Position numbers and translations under genes: made by a program
From: Oxalicibacterium solurbis
GTDB lineage: Bacteria; Pseudomonadota; Gammaproteobacteria; Burkholderiales; Burkholderiaceae_D
Direction of reading: 5' to 3'
Assembly: GCF_014635845.1 (NCBI RefSeq)
Contig: NZ_BMDP01000004.1
Location: forward strand, 62,001-126,000
DNA length: 64,000 nucleotides
The notes under the pieces: model-generated
What the model was told of the DNA's origin: nothing
Seen by the model: only the letters and a program-made list of their open reading frames with translations
Database searches by the model: none
Shown: positions 19,816 through 29,611 of the stretch, piece by piece
Layout of the letters: every line of letters starts with the position of its first letter
How positions within the stretch are numbered: position 1 is the first letter of the stretch

Positions 19816-20145
19816 GTGTTTATTTCCAACGCATACGCAGCAACGGCTGCGGCCCCTGGCGGTTTCCTGGGCAGCCTGACCCAGTTCATCCCTATCATCC
19901 TGATGTTCGTGGCGCTGTACTTCCTGATGATTCGTCCGCAGATGAAACGCCAGAAGGAACATCGCACCATGATGGAAGCGGTGACGCGCGGCGACGAAAT
20001 CGTGACGTCCGGCGGCATGCTGGGCAAGGTCACCAAGGTTTCCGACGTCTACCTGGCCATCGAAGTACAGGAAGGTACCGAAATCGTCATCCAGAAGAGC
20101 GCCGTCTCGACGCTGCTGCCAAAGGGCACGATCAAGTCGCTGTAA
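19816..20145 (+). CDS. yajC: Sec translocon accessory subunit YajC
   Basis: A 109-residue protein with one N-terminal membrane segment (about residues 15-38, FLGSLTQFIPIILMFVALYF), then FLMIRPQMKRQKEH and a cytoplasmic beta-rich domain (RGDEIVTSGGMLGKVTKV). YajC associates with SecDF and YidC at the SecYEG translocon. The start codon is GTG, preceded by TGGAGCAACCC. A -10-like TAAAAT lies at 19772-19777. Confidence 0.95.
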   Translation: MFISNAYAATAAAPGGFLGSLTQFIPIILMFVALYFLMIRPQMKRQKEHRTMMEAVTRGDEIVTSGGMLGKVTKVSDVYLAIEVQEGTEIVIQKSAVSTLLPKGTIKSL

Positions 20146-20153
20146 TGAATACG

Positions 20154-20191
20154 AACCCCGCCTCCGCAGTATGGACGCGGGGTTTGATTTT
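20154..20191 (+). terminator. Terminator-like hairpin between yajC and secD
   Basis: AACCCCGC (20154-20161) pairs with GCGGGGTT (20177-20184), followed by TGATTTT. It lies between yajC and secD, normally one transcript, so it may only partly terminate and set the YajC to SecD ratio. Confidence 0.6.
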
Positions 20192-20223
20192 CGCCTGACG
20201 CTTCACCAGAACACCGAACAAAC

Positions 20224-22083
20224 ATGAATCGCTATCCCCTCTGGAAGTACATAACGATCGCTGTCGCGCTGTTGCTGGGCATGCTGTACACGATACCGAA
20301 CTTCTTCGGTGAGTCGCCGGCAGTCCAGATCAGCAGCGGCAAGGCGACCGTCAAGATCGACAGCTCGTTGATGACGCAAGTCGAAGACGTCCTGAAACGA
20401 AACAACCTGCAGGCGGATGGCGTCTACTACGAAACGATCGGTACGCAAGGCACGGTGCGCGTGCGCTTTGCTGACACCGATACGCAGTTCAAGGCCAAGG
20501 GCGTGCTGGAGAAGGCGCTCAATACCGATCCGGCCGATCCGACTTACCTGGTCGCCTTCAACCTGTTGCCGAACACGCCGTCGTGGCTGCAAAGCCTGAA
20601 TGCGCATCCGATGTTCCTCGGCCTCGACTTGCGCGGTGGCGTGCACTTCCTGATGCAGGTCGATACCAAGGCCATCATGAACAAGCGCGTTACCGGCCTG
20701 CAGAGCAGCATCCGCGCCGTGCTGCGCGACAAGGACGTGCGCCATAGCGGTATCGCGCGCGAGGGTGACAACATCGAGGTTTCCTTCCGCGATGCCGCCA
20801 CGCGCGATCGTGCGCGTACCGTGCTGACCGACGAATTGCGTGAGCTGACGCTGGTCGATGCCGGCAGCGGCAGCGACCTGAAACTGGTTGCCACGCTGCA
20901 ACCGGCCGCGCTGAAGCAGACCATCGACGATGCAGTCCAGCAGAACATCACGACGCTGTCGAACCGCGTCAACGAACTGGGCGTGACCGAACCGATCATC
21001 CAGCGCGAAGGCGCGAACCGCATCGTCGTGCAGATGCCGGGTGTGCAGGACGTCTCGCGCGCGAAAGACATCATCGGCAAGACCGCAACGCTGGAAGTAC
21101 GCCTGGTCGATGAATCGGTGATGCGCGGCACGGAGGAAACCGCGACCATCCCGTTCGGTTCCGAACTGTTCAAGGTCGGCCGCGGTGCGCCGGTCGTGCT
21201 GTACAAGGACCCGATCATTACCGGCGAATACATTTCAAGTGCATCTGCCGCGTTCGACCAGAACCACCAGCCGGCAGTGGCGATCGATCTGAATGGCGAC
21301 GGCGGTCGCCGCATGCGCGAAGCGACGCGTTCTCGCGTCGGCAAGGCCATGGCGATCGTGCTGTTCGAAAAGGGCAAGGGCGAAGTGCTGACGGTGGCAA
21401 CGATCCGCGACGAACTCGGTTCGCGCTTCCAGATCACCGGCATGGGTACGCCGGAAGCCGCCAGCGATCTGGCGCTGCTGCTGCGTGCCGGTTCGCTGGC
21501 GGCGCCGATGGAAATCATCGAGGAACGTACCATCGGACCGCAGCTCGGCGCCGAGAACATCAGGAAGGGCTTCGACGCGGTGCTGTACGGCTTCCTCGCG
21601 ATCGCTGCCTTCATGATCGTCTACTACCGCATGTTCGGCTTCTTCAGCGTGTTTGCGCTGGCGGTCAACCTGATGCTGCTGGTGGCGCTGTTGTCGCTAC
21701 TGCAGGCGACGCTGACCTTGCCGGGTATCGCCGCTATCGCGCTGACGCTGGGTATGGCGATCGATGCCAACGTGCTGATCAATGAACGCATACGCGAGGA
21801 ATTGCGCGCCGGGCATGCGCCGCATACGGCGATCTCGGTGGGCTTCGAGCGCGCATGGGCGACGATTCTGGATTCCAACGTGACGACGCTGATCGCCGGT
21901 CTGGCGCTGCTGATCTTCGGTTCCGGCGCGGTGCGCGGTTTTGCGGTCGTGCACTGCCTTGGCATCCTGACGTCGATCTTCTCGTCGGTCATCGTGTCGC
22001 GCGGCGCGGTCAACCTGTGGTACGGCCGCAAGAAGAAGCTGCAATCGATTTCGATCGGCCAGGTCTGGAAGGCCAAGGAATAA
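20224..22083 (+). CDS. secD: Protein translocase subunit SecD
   Basis: A 619-residue inner-membrane protein with six predicted membrane segments and a large periplasmic domain after TM1. It uses the proton gradient to pull exported proteins through SecYEG together with SecF. Seen: LGLDLRGGVHFLMQVD, the family D1 motif after TM1, and the transmembrane block ALTLGMAIDANVLINERIRE. The length matches family members. It is followed by secF after 91 bases. Confidence 0.97.
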   Translation: MNRYPLWKYITIAVALLLGMLYTIPNFFGESPAVQISSGKATVKIDSSLMTQVEDVLKRNNLQADGVYYETIGTQGTVRVRFADTDTQFKAKGVLEKALNTDPADPTYLVAFNLLPNTPSWLQSLNAHPMFLGLDLRGGVHFLMQVDTKAIMNKRVTGLQSSIRAVLRDKDVRHSGIAREGDNIEVSFRDAATRDRARTVLTDELRELTLVDAGSGSDLKLVATLQPAALKQTIDDAVQQNITTLSNRVNELGVTEPIIQREGANRIVVQMPGVQDVSRAKDIIGKTATLEVRLVDESVMRGTEETATIPFGSELFKVGRGAPVVLYKDPIITGEYISSASAAFDQNHQPAVAIDLNGDGGRRMREATRSRVGKAMAIVLFEKGKGEVLTVATIRDELGSRFQITGMGTPEAASDLALLLRAGSLAAPMEIIEERTIGPQLGAENIRKGFDAVLYGFLAIAAFMIVYYRMFGFFSVFALAVNLMLLVALLSLLQATLTLPGIAAIALTLGMAIDANVLINERIREELRAGHAPHTAISVGFERAWATILDSNVTTLIAGLALLIFGSGAVRGFAVVHCLGILTSIFSSVIVSRGAVNLWYGRKKKLQSISIGQVWKAKE

Positions 22084-22174
22084 CAAAACAGTTGTAAAAG
22101 TCCTCGCCACGAATAGGGCGCGGACCTGCGAATGACATCACGCGGCGCAGAAGGCGTCGCATCGAGAGGAAGCA

Positions 22175-23119
22175 ATGGAATTTTTCCGCATCAAGAAAGA
22201 CATTCCGTTCATGCGCCACGCGTTGGTCTTCAACGTGATTTCCGCATTGACGTTCGTCGCCGCCGTGTTCTTCCTGTTCCACCGCGGCCTGCATCTGTCG
22301 ATCGAATTCACCGGCGGCACGGTGATGGAAGTCGAGTATTCGCAGGCAGCCGACGTGGACGGTGTACGCACGGCGATCGAGGACTTGGGTTATACCGACA
22401 TGCAGGTGCAGAGCTTCGGCACCGCGCATGACGTGCTGATCCGCCTGCCGGCCAAGCAGGGTATGGATTCCGGCGCACTGAGCCAGAAGGTGATCGGTGC
22501 GTTGAAGGCGCAGCATCCAGACGTCATACTAAAGCGCGTGGAATTCGTCGGCCCGCAGGTCGGCGACGAGCTGACGCATGACGGCCTGATGGCGCTGGGC
22601 ATGCTGGTGATCGGCATCGTCATCTATCTGGCGTTCCGCTTCGAATGGAAATACGCAGTCTCGGCGATTCTGGCCAACCTGCATGACGTCGTCATCATTC
22701 TCGGCTTCTTCGCTTTCTTCCAGTGGGAATTCTCGCTGACGGTGCTGGCGGCGGTGCTGGCCGTGCTCGGCTATTCGGTCAACGAATCGGTGGTCGTGTT
22801 CGACCGTGTGCGCGAAACCTTCCGCGACCGAAAGCATGGCAAGATGGCCGTGCCCGATGTGTTGAACCATGCGATCACCAGCACGATCTCGCGCACCATC
22901 ATCACACACGGCTCGACGCAGCTGGTCGTGCTGTCGATGCTGTTCTTCGGCGGCCCGACGCTGCATTACTTCGCGATGGCACTGACGATCGGTATCTGCT
23001 TCGGTATCTATTCCTCCGTGTTCGTTGCGGCGGCGCTGGCGATGTGGCTGGGTGTCAAGCGTGAGGATTTGCTGAAGCCGGCAAAGGAAAAAGTGGAGAA
23101 CGACGGCGCAGTCGTTTGA
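22175..23119 (+). CDS. secF: Protein translocase subunit SecF
   Basis: A 314-residue membrane partner of SecD. Motifs include the periplasmic start IEFTGGTVMEVEYS and the transmembrane block VLAVLGYSVNESVVVFDRVR with RTIITHGSTQLVVLSML. Six membrane segments are expected. It ends the queA-secF run and is followed by a strong terminator at 23147. Confidence 0.97.
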   Translation: MEFFRIKKDIPFMRHALVFNVISALTFVAAVFFLFHRGLHLSIEFTGGTVMEVEYSQAADVDGVRTAIEDLGYTDMQVQSFGTAHDVLIRLPAKQGMDSGALSQKVIGALKAQHPDVILKRVEFVGPQVGDELTHDGLMALGMLVIGIVIYLAFRFEWKYAVSAILANLHDVVIILGFFAFFQWEFSLTVLAAVLAVLGYSVNESVVVFDRVRETFRDRKHGKMAVPDVLNHAITSTISRTIITHGSTQLVVLSMLFFGGPTLHYFAMALTIGICFGIYSSVFVAAALAMWLGVKREDLLKPAKEKVENDGAVV

Positions 23120-23146
23120 GAGCAGCCTTCGGGCAGGCATCTTTAG

Positions 23147-23181
23147 AAAAAGCCGCGTTTCGAGAGAAGCGCGGCTTTTTT
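23147..23181 (+). terminator. Intrinsic terminator after secF
   Basis: AAAAAGCCGCG (23147-23157) pairs with CGCGGCTTTTT (from 23170), giving a GC stem followed by a run of T residues. It isolates the fluoride-responsive unit that starts about 30 bases later. Confidence 0.88.
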
Positions 23182-23210
23182 CTTGGCATCTGACGAGACT
23201 GAGGCAGGTA

Positions 23211-23216
23211 TATAAT
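23211..23216 (+). promoter_or_regulatory. Candidate -10 element of the crcB transcript
   Basis: A consensus TATAAT begins ten bases before the first riboswitch residues, which is the right spacing for a start of transcription just ahead of the aptamer. A good -35 at ideal distance is not evident; TTGGCA at 23183-23188 is too far away. Confidence 0.5.
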
Positions 23217-23225
23217 CGCCCTTCA

Positions 23226-23278
23226 GGAGATGGCATTCCTCCTCGAACCGCCCGGCGCCTGCCGGGCTGATGATGCCT
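23226..23278 (+). promoter_or_regulatory. Fluoride riboswitch (crcB motif) aptamer
   Basis: The stretch matches the fluoride aptamer: GGAGATGG (23226-23233), TTCCTCC, AACCGCC, a P3 hairpin CCCGGC/GCCGGG (23251-23256 and 23261-23266) and CTGATGATGCCT ending at 23278. GGCAT near 23232-23236 can pair with ATGCC at 23273-23277 to form the family pseudoknot. It sits upstream of crcB, the fluoride channel gene. Fluoride binding should stabilise the pseudoknot. Confidence 0.93.
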
Positions 23279-23310
23279 GCGGAACCCGGTGACGGGGCTG
23301 CGGGCGTTTT
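23275..23310 (+). terminator. Expression-platform terminator of the fluoride riboswitch
   Basis: GCCTGC (23275-23280) pairs with GCGGGC (23300-23305) around an inner CCC/GGG stem, followed by GTTTT. The 5' arm overlaps the 3' pseudoknot strand of the aptamer, so fluoride binding and terminator formation should exclude each other. This predicts an ON switch. The remaining leader up to crcB, about 200 bases, shows nothing else that I recognise. Confidence 0.72.
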
Positions 23311-23517
23311 CCTGACGTTCTCGTTGCCGGGATGGTGAAAAACTCAACCACTCGGTCATATGAAACGCTCTCTCTCTTTCCCGTCTTTTTCTTTCCTGCG
23401 CTCCGCATCGCCGTGTCGACGGTCTTGCGGCTGCCCTGTCTCGCTTTCTTTCGCTGGACCCGTCCGGGCAGATCTTGCCGACACCGCAGGTGAGGCATCG
23501 TCACGCAAGGAGCCATC

Positions 23518-23895
23518 ATGCTGAAATCCATTCTGGTCGTCAGTGCCGGCGGCGCAATCGGTTGTGTGGCACGCTGGGTCGTGGGCGCGAAGTTGAACAG
23601 CGTGCTGCCGTCGATTCCGCTCGGCACCTTGCTCGCCAATCTTGCCGGCTGTTACCTGATCGGCCTGGCGATCGCCTATCTCGGTGCGCGTCCCGAACTT
23701 GCGCCGGAGTGGCGCTTGTTCATCGTGACGGGTTTCCTGGGCGGGTTGACGACGTTTTCCACCTTGTCTGCCGAGGTGGCGATTGCCTTGCAGGCAGGAC
23801 GTCTGGCAACGGCTTTCGGCGAACTGGCCTTGCATGTCGGCGGCGGTTTGCTGCTGGTTTTTCTCGGCATGGCGACGGCCGTGTCCTTGCGTTGA
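23518..23895 (+). CDS. crcB: Fluoride channel CrcB/FluC
   Basis: A 125-residue inner-membrane protein with four predicted helices that works as a dual-topology dimer exporting fluoride. Conserved motifs: [10 protein letters not shown] near the N-terminus, [14 protein letters not shown] with the family asparagine, and [12 protein letters not shown] with the phenylalanine-box. The start ATG follows AAGGAGCCATC. It lies downstream of a fluoride riboswitch and 12 bases before a DUF190 gene. Confidence 0.94.
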   Translation: MLKSILVVSAGGAIGCVARWVVGAKLNSVLPSIPLGTLLANLAGCYLIGLAIAYLGARPELAPEWRLFIVTGFLGGLTTFSTLSAEVAIALQAGRLATAFGELALHVGGGLLLVFLGMATAVSLR

Positions 23896-23907
23896 AAGGA
23901 GAGGGCA

Positions 23908-24231
23908 ATGAAAGGATTTCAGATCACGTTTTTCACGCAGCAGGATCGCAAGCACAAAGGTCAGTCGCTGGCGGAATGGCTGCTGGCGTTCGCGCATCGG
24001 CACGGTGTGCAGGAAGCGGTGCTGGCTGCCGATGGCGAAGGATATGACGATAAGGGGCGCTTCCATTCTGCGCATTTTTTCGAATTGGCGGATCAGCCGG
24101 TGGAAGTGCGCGTGGCGGTGGATGAAGAGACGGCAGAGCGCTTGTTCGCTGCGCTGGCACAGGAAGATGTGGCGGTGTTCTACGTGAAGACGCCGGTGGA
24201 GTTCGGCCTGATAGGACGCGCCGCCTGTTGA
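23908..24231 (+). CDS. DUF190 family protein
   Basis: A 107-residue cytoplasmic protein of the DUF190 family, ferredoxin-like and related in fold to PII proteins. It shows MKGFQITFFTQQDRKHKGQS at the start and VKTPVEFGLIG at the end. DUF190 genes often sit beside crcB. Here the start lies 12 bases after the crcB stop, behind an AAAGGAGAGGGCA ribosome-binding site, so it shares the fluoride-regulated transcript. Its biochemical role is not known. Confidence 0.82.
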   Translation: MKGFQITFFTQQDRKHKGQSLAEWLLAFAHRHGVQEAVLAADGEGYDDKGRFHSAHFFELADQPVEVRVAVDEETAERLFAALAQEDVAVFYVKTPVEFGLIGRAAC

Positions 24232-24261
24232 AGAAAATACAGGCGGTGATGAAGTCGGAAA

Positions 24262-24711
24262 TCAGTAGCGCGGCTTGGGATCGTTGCCGGTCAGGTTGCG
24301 GTACAGCCGCGTCAATTCCTGTTCGAGTGCGTCGAAATCCTTGTCCGCATAGTGGGCGAAAGCCTGTTTGCCGAACGCGATCTGCGGCGCAAAGACGCGC
24401 TTGAATTCCGCCTCGCCTTTCTTCGTCAGCTTCACGATCGTGCTGCGTCGGTCTTCCTGCTGTGTGACGCGCACGACGAGATCCTTCTCCTGCAGCCGAT
24501 CGACGACGCCGGTCAGTGTGCCCTTGGTGATCAGCGTCTTTTCGCCCAGTTCCTTGAACGTCATGCCGTCGGTGTTACCCAGCGTGGCGACGATATCGAA
24601 CTGCGAAGGCGTCAGGCCGGTGCGGCTGCGGATATTGGCACCGGACTGGCGGCCGAATGCGTGATAGCACTCTGCCAGCAGGCGGATGCTGCGGAGGTAG
24701 CGTTCTGTCAT
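24262..24711 (-). CDS. MarR-family transcriptional regulator
   Basis: A 149-residue winged-helix dimeric repressor. The helix-turn-helix region includes LTPSQFDIVATLGNTDGMTF, KTLITKGTLTGVVDRLQEK and the wing RVTQQEDRRSTIVKLTKKG. I start at 24711 (MTERYLRSIRLL); the next in-frame ATG at 24747 lies inside a terminator hairpin and is unlikely. It lies downstream of the YceI/cytochrome b561 genes on the same strand but is separated from them by that terminator. Its ligand is unknown. Confidence 0.88.
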   Translation of the reverse strand: MTERYLRSIRLLAECYHAFGRQSGANIRSRTGLTPSQFDIVATLGNTDGMTFKELGEKTLITKGTLTGVVDRLQEKDLVVRVTQQEDRRSTIVKLTKKGEAEFKRVFAPQIAFGKQAFAHYADKDFDALEQELTRLYRNLTGNDPKPRY

Positions 24712-24723
24712 GGCGTATGCGGG

Positions 24724-24752
24724 ATAAAAAGGCCGATGCTTGCGCATCGGCC
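24724..24752 (-). terminator. Intrinsic terminator of the YceI gene (minus strand)
   Basis: GGCCGATGC (24731-24739) and GCATCGGCC (24744-24752) form a perfect 9-bp stem with a 4-base loop. On the minus strand a TTTTTAT tail follows. It sits 18 bases after the YceI stop codon. Confidence 0.9.
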
Positions 24753-24769
24753 CGATCGGTCTTGCCGTA

Positions 24770-25336
24770 TCAATCGGCTTTCACGGCTTCGACCTGGATC
24801 GCCAGTTTCACTTCCGGCGAGAAGGCGGGCAGGCCGTAATTCATGCCGAAGTCGCTGCGCTTGAATTCGGCCGAGGCGTCGGCGCCGCAAACTTCGCGCT
24901 TCAGCATCGGGTGCTGGATGCATTTGAACTTGTTGATCGTCAGCGTCAGCGGCTTGGTCACACCGAGCAGCGTGAATTCGCCATCGACAGCTACCGGTGT
25001 ATCGCCGTCGAAGCGCACCTTGGTGCTCTTGAAGGTGGCAGTCGGATATTGTGCGACGTTGAACAGATCCTTGCCGCGCGCATGCTCGTTCATCTTGGCG
25101 TGACCGAAATCGACGGAGCTGGCATCGACCGTGATGTCGACCGAGCCGGTCTTGGCTGCACGATCCAGCACGACGGTACCGCTGGTTTTCGTGAACTTGC
25201 CGCGCCAGGTCGAGATGCCGAAGTGGTCGGCTTCGAAGCTCGGATACGTGTGGTTGGGCTCGATGTTGTAGGTTGCCGGTGCTGCATGGACGGCGCCTGC
25301 GACGAGCAGGCCGGCCAGGATGAGACTGGATTTCAT
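24770..25336 (-). CDS. YceI-family periplasmic protein 1
   Basis: A 188-residue exported lipocalin-like protein. The signal peptide is [18 protein letters not shown]. The mature part has the YceI layout: [40 protein letters not shown] and the C-terminal [20 protein letters not shown]. The start at 25336 follows AAGGAGTCC. YceI proteins bind isoprenoid-type ligands and are often induced by base or linked to cytochrome b561 genes, as here. The third gene after b561 and a second YceI. Confidence 0.92.
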   Translation of the reverse strand: MKSSLILAGLLVAGAVHAAPATYNIEPNHTYPSFEADHFGISTWRGKFTKTSGTVVLDRAAKTGSVDITVDASSVDFGHAKMNEHARGKDLFNVAQYPTATFKSTKVRFDGDTPVAVDGEFTLLGVTKPLTLTINKFKCIQHPMLKREVCGADASAEFKRSDFGMNYGLPAFSPEVKLAIQVEAVKAD

Positions 25337-25425
25337 GCGTGGACTCCTTGGTTGAGAAAACTGCGTTGATCGTTGTTGCATTGATGCGTTACTGCGTTTT
25401 TGCTGCGTGCTTTATTACTGCATGC

Positions 25426-25992
25426 TTATTGCGCGACGACACGGAACTTGATCGTGACTTCATCCGCGACCATGCTGGTGTCTTTCCATTCGCCTTCGCC
25501 GATGTTATAGGTCAGACGCTTGATAGGCAGTGCTCCTTCGAAGACTTGCGCGTTGCCGTCTTTCTTCACGGTCATCGGGAAGCTGACGTCGGCCGTCTTG
25601 CCCTTGATCGTTAGCTTGCCGGTTACGTCGAGCTTGCCGCCTGTGCCCGATTTGATCTGGCTGGAAACGAAAGTGGCTTTCGGAAATTGCGCGGCGTTGA
25701 ACCATTCCTTCTTCAGCACTTCCTTGTTGTAGTCGGGATCGCCGAGATCGAAGCTGGCGACATCGATCTCCACGTTTGCTTTCGATGCATCCGGCTTGGC
25801 AGCGTCATAGACGATTTGCGCATCGAATTTCCTGAACTTGGCGTCGACCGGTACGTTCAGCTGCTTGAAGGTGGCGGTGATGCCGCTCTTGGCCGTATCG
25901 GCCTTCAGCGTGGCGGCGAGTACCGGTAATGCAATGAAAACCGCTGCGATGGCGGTGGTGCGGAGTGTGCGGGAAAACGTGTGAACAAGCAT
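25426..25992 (-). CDS. YceI-family periplasmic protein 2
   Basis: A 188-residue paralogue of the neighbouring YceI protein with a signal peptide (MLVHTFSRTLRTTAIAAVFI, then ALPVLA). The mature domain shows ADTAKSGITATFKQLNVPVD, NKEVLKKEWFNAAQFPKATF and LTYNIGEGEWKDTSMVADEV. The divergence from the other copy indicates an old duplication or different ligands. It starts 20 bases after cytochrome b561 ends, consistent with a b561-YceI-YceI operon. Confidence 0.92.
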   Translation of the reverse strand: MLVHTFSRTLRTTAIAAVFIALPVLAATLKADTAKSGITATFKQLNVPVDAKFRKFDAQIVYDAAKPDASKANVEIDVASFDLGDPDYNKEVLKKEWFNAAQFPKATFVSSQIKSGTGGKLDVTGKLTIKGKTADVSFPMTVKKDGNAQVFEGALPIKRLTYNIGEGEWKDTSMVADEVTIKFRVVAQ

Positions 25993-26012
25993 GGCGATCC
26001 TTTCGGTGGAAA

Positions 26013-26549
26013 TTATGGAAGCATGCGTTGCAGCGTGCGGTCGCGATCGATGAACTGATGCTTGAGCGCCGCCAGTACATGCAGGCAGAACAGGAACAGC
26101 AAGGTCATGTTGAGGACGTAATGCAACTGGCGCAGCGCAGCCTTCAGTTCAGGATCGGGCGCGATCCATACCGGCAGCGGCACGATACCCAGATAGACAA
26201 CCGGTACGCCAGCCGCGAGGCTGAAGAAATAGCCGGACAGCGGAATCGCGAAAATCAGCAGATACAGCAGGCCATGCACGGCATGCGCCGAGTTTTTCTG
26301 CCAGCGCGGCATGCTGTCGGGATAGGGCGGCGCCTTGTGCGTCAGGCGCCACAACACGCGCAAGCAGGCAAAGCCGAAAACGGTCACGCCCATCCATTTG
26401 TGCCATGAGAAATACTTGAGCTTGGTCGGCGTCAGGCCGGGAATACTCACCATCGTCAATCCCAGCAGAAAGGTGGCGATGATCAGCAGCGCGATCAGCC
26501 AGTGCAGCGCAATGGCGGGCAACGTGTAGCGGGCGACAGGATGGCGCAT
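26013..26549 (-). CDS. Cytochrome b561 (YceJ-like)
   Basis: A 178-residue inner-membrane dihaem cytochrome of the bacterial b561 family with four predicted helices. Conserved haem-ligand histidines are visible in IALHWLIALLI, YFSWHKWMGV, HAVHGLLYLL and CLHVLAALKHQFIDRD. It may carry electrons between ubiquinol and an acceptor such as superoxide or a YceI-bound quinone. The start ATG 26549 gives MRHPVARYTLPAIALHW, typical of the family. It leads the two YceI genes. Confidence 0.92.
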   Translation of the reverse strand: MRHPVARYTLPAIALHWLIALLIIATFLLGLTMVSIPGLTPTKLKYFSWHKWMGVTVFGFACLRVLWRLTHKAPPYPDSMPRWQKNSAHAVHGLLYLLIFAIPLSGYFFSLAAGVPVVYLGIVPLPVWIAPDPELKAALRQLHYVLNMTLLFLFCLHVLAALKHQFIDRDRTLQRMLP

Positions 26550-26589
26550 GTCAGTTTTGCCAATAAGTTCTAATTCGAACAAATATAGC

Positions 26590-26628
26590 AAAATAAAAGG
26601 AAGCGTGCCGATGCTGGCGAACGCTTCC
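26590..26628 (-). terminator. Intrinsic terminator of purB (minus strand)
   Basis: GGAAGCGT (26599-26606) and ACGCTTCC (26621-26628) form the stem. On the minus strand it is followed by TTTTATTTTGC. It lies 28 bases after the purB stop. Confidence 0.78.
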
Positions 26629-26656
26629 TAGTGATGTTAGCGCGTACTGATTAACG

Positions 26657-28114
<1,458 letters not shown>

Positions 28115-28187
28115 TTACCACTGTCGCGCGTCGCAAAACCGCCACGTTGCCAGAGGGGGAATCGCCGTCTTCCAGGGGGCTGCGATG

Positions 28188-28193
28188 TATAAT
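28188..28193 (+). promoter_or_regulatory. Candidate -10 element for the glutathione transferase gene
   Basis: A consensus TATAAT lies 28 bases before the GST start codon. No clear -35 hexamer is seen at the expected distance. Confidence 0.4.
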
Positions 28194-28220
28194 CGCCTTC
28201 CAATTTCGAAGCAGGTATTT

Positions 28221-28829
28221 ATGAAACTGATTGGTTCTCTCGCCAGCCCGTACGTGCGGAAAGTACGTATTGTCATGCTGGAAAAAAAAATCGATTACGA
28301 CTTTGTTCTCGAAAATGTATGGTCGTCGGAAACGACGATTCAGGAATCGAATCCGCTGGGCAAGGTGCCTTGCCTGGTGATGGAAGACGGCGGTGCGATG
28401 TTCGATTCTCGCGTGATCGTCGAATATCTGGATACGCTGACGCCGGTCGGCAAACTGATCCCGCCGAATGGCCGCGAACGTGCGGAAGTCAAGTGCTGGG
28501 AAGCGTTGGCCGATGGCGTGGCGGATGCCGCGATGCTGGCGCGTCTGGAAACGACGATGCGGCCGGAAGCGCAGCGCAGCAAGGAATCGGTGGCCCGTCA
28601 GATGAAGAAGGTTCATGCCGGCCTGCAGGCGATGTCCGCCGGATTGAAGGAAACCTCCTTCTGCGCAGGTAACCAGTACACGCTGGCGGATGTGGCGGTG
28701 GGTTGCGTGCTGGGCTGGCTGTCGTTCCGCTTCCCGGAAATCGGCTGGCGTGCGGATTATCCGAATCTGGAGCGTTTGTACGACAAGCTGTGCGAGCGCC
28801 CGTCGTTCAAGGAAACCGCGCCGCAGTGA
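28221..28829 (+). CDS. Glutathione S-transferase family protein
   Basis: A 202-residue cytoplasmic protein. The N-terminal thioredoxin fold begins MKLIGSLASPYVRKVRIVML, with the cis-proline motif NPLGKVPCLV and the gamma-Glu binding FDSRVIVEYLD. The C-terminal helical domain has the N-capping box YTLADVAVGC. It is closest in type to the E. coli YibF-like class. The substrate is not predictable. It is divergent from purB, with a -10-like TATAAT close upstream and a strong terminator downstream. Confidence 0.92.
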   Translation: MKLIGSLASPYVRKVRIVMLEKKIDYDFVLENVWSSETTIQESNPLGKVPCLVMEDGGAMFDSRVIVEYLDTLTPVGKLIPPNGRERAEVKCWEALADGVADAAMLARLETTMRPEAQRSKESVARQMKKVHAGLQAMSAGLKETSFCAGNQYTLADVAVGCVLGWLSFRFPEIGWRADYPNLERLYDKLCERPSFKETAPQ

Positions 28830-28843
28830 TGTGTGCTTGATGT

Positions 28844-28873
28844 AAAAAAGGGACGCGTGTGCGTCCCTTTTTT
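28844..28873 (+). terminator. Intrinsic terminator after the GST gene
   Basis: AAAAAAGGGACGC (28844-28856) and GCGTCCCTTTTTT (28861-28873) form a stem with loop GTGT. The A and T runs allow action in both directions, which suits the convergent bfr gene. Confidence 0.9.
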
Positions 28874-28920
28874 ATTGGCGCTGCCGATGCGGTTGTTGTC
28901 ATCCGCATCGCGTTGCGCGC

Positions 28921-29394
28921 TTATTCTTCGATCATCTGCGCCTGCAGGTAATTCTGGATGCCGACCTTCTCGATCAGGTCCAGCTGCGTTTCCAGCCAGT
29001 CGATGTGCTCTTCGGTATCGTCGAGAATCAACTGGAACAGTTCGCGCGATACGTAATCGCCGACCTCTTCACAGGCTGCGATGCCTTGCTTCACCGTTTT
29101 TTGCGCGCCTTGCTCCAGTTTCAGATCGCAGCCGAGCATTTCCTGCGTGTTCTCGCCGATCATCAGCTTGTGCAGCGCCTGCAGGTTCGGCAGGCCGTCC
29201 AGCATCAGGATGCGATCGATCAGTTTGTCGGCATGTTTCATTTCGCCGATCGATTCTTCGTATTCCTTCTTGGCGATCTTTTCGAAGCCCCAGTGCTTGT
29301 ACATGCGCGCATGCAGGAAGTACTGGTTGATGGCGGTCAGTTCGTTGGTGAGCTGCGCATTGAGCAGCTTGATGATGTTGCTGTCGCCTTTCAT
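28921..29394 (-). CDS. bfr: Bacterioferritin Bfr
   Basis: The 157-residue subunit of the 24-mer haem-containing iron-storage shell. Ferroxidase residues E18, E51, H54, E94 and H130 and haem-ligand M52 sit at canonical positions. At 127, where E. coli has Glu, this protein has Thr (LDDTEEH), with Glu at 128 and 129. The start ATG 29394 gives MKGDSNIIKLLNAQLTNELT. It lies downstream of exbD in the iron block, and bfd at 31549 encodes its electron donor. Confidence 0.95.
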   Translation of the reverse strand: MKGDSNIIKLLNAQLTNELTAINQYFLHARMYKHWGFEKIAKKEYEESIGEMKHADKLIDRILMLDGLPNLQALHKLMIGENTQEMLGCDLKLEQGAQKTVKQGIAACEEVGDYVSRELFQLILDDTEEHIDWLETQLDLIEKVGIQNYLQAQMIEE

Positions 29395-29611
29395 GGGAAC
29401 CTCGATGTCGAATGGGGTGAGTGGCCGGGGCAATCGCATGCATGATCGTGCCGCCGTGAAGTGCGCTCATGATAGCCGATGCCTGGTGGTTTTCGTAGGG
29501 TAGGGCTGCATTTCGTTAGCTGGAATCATTCGTATTTTCATTGAATGAAAAGGGCGAACGCGCGGATGAAAGTGCAGATGCAAGCGCAGATAAAAGCGGC
29601 GGTGCAGAAAT

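Noticed and set aside
24712-24747. Upstream start of the MarR-family gene at 24747
   Set aside because: That ATG is inside the stem of the terminator of the upstream YceI gene, so the start at 24711 was preferred.
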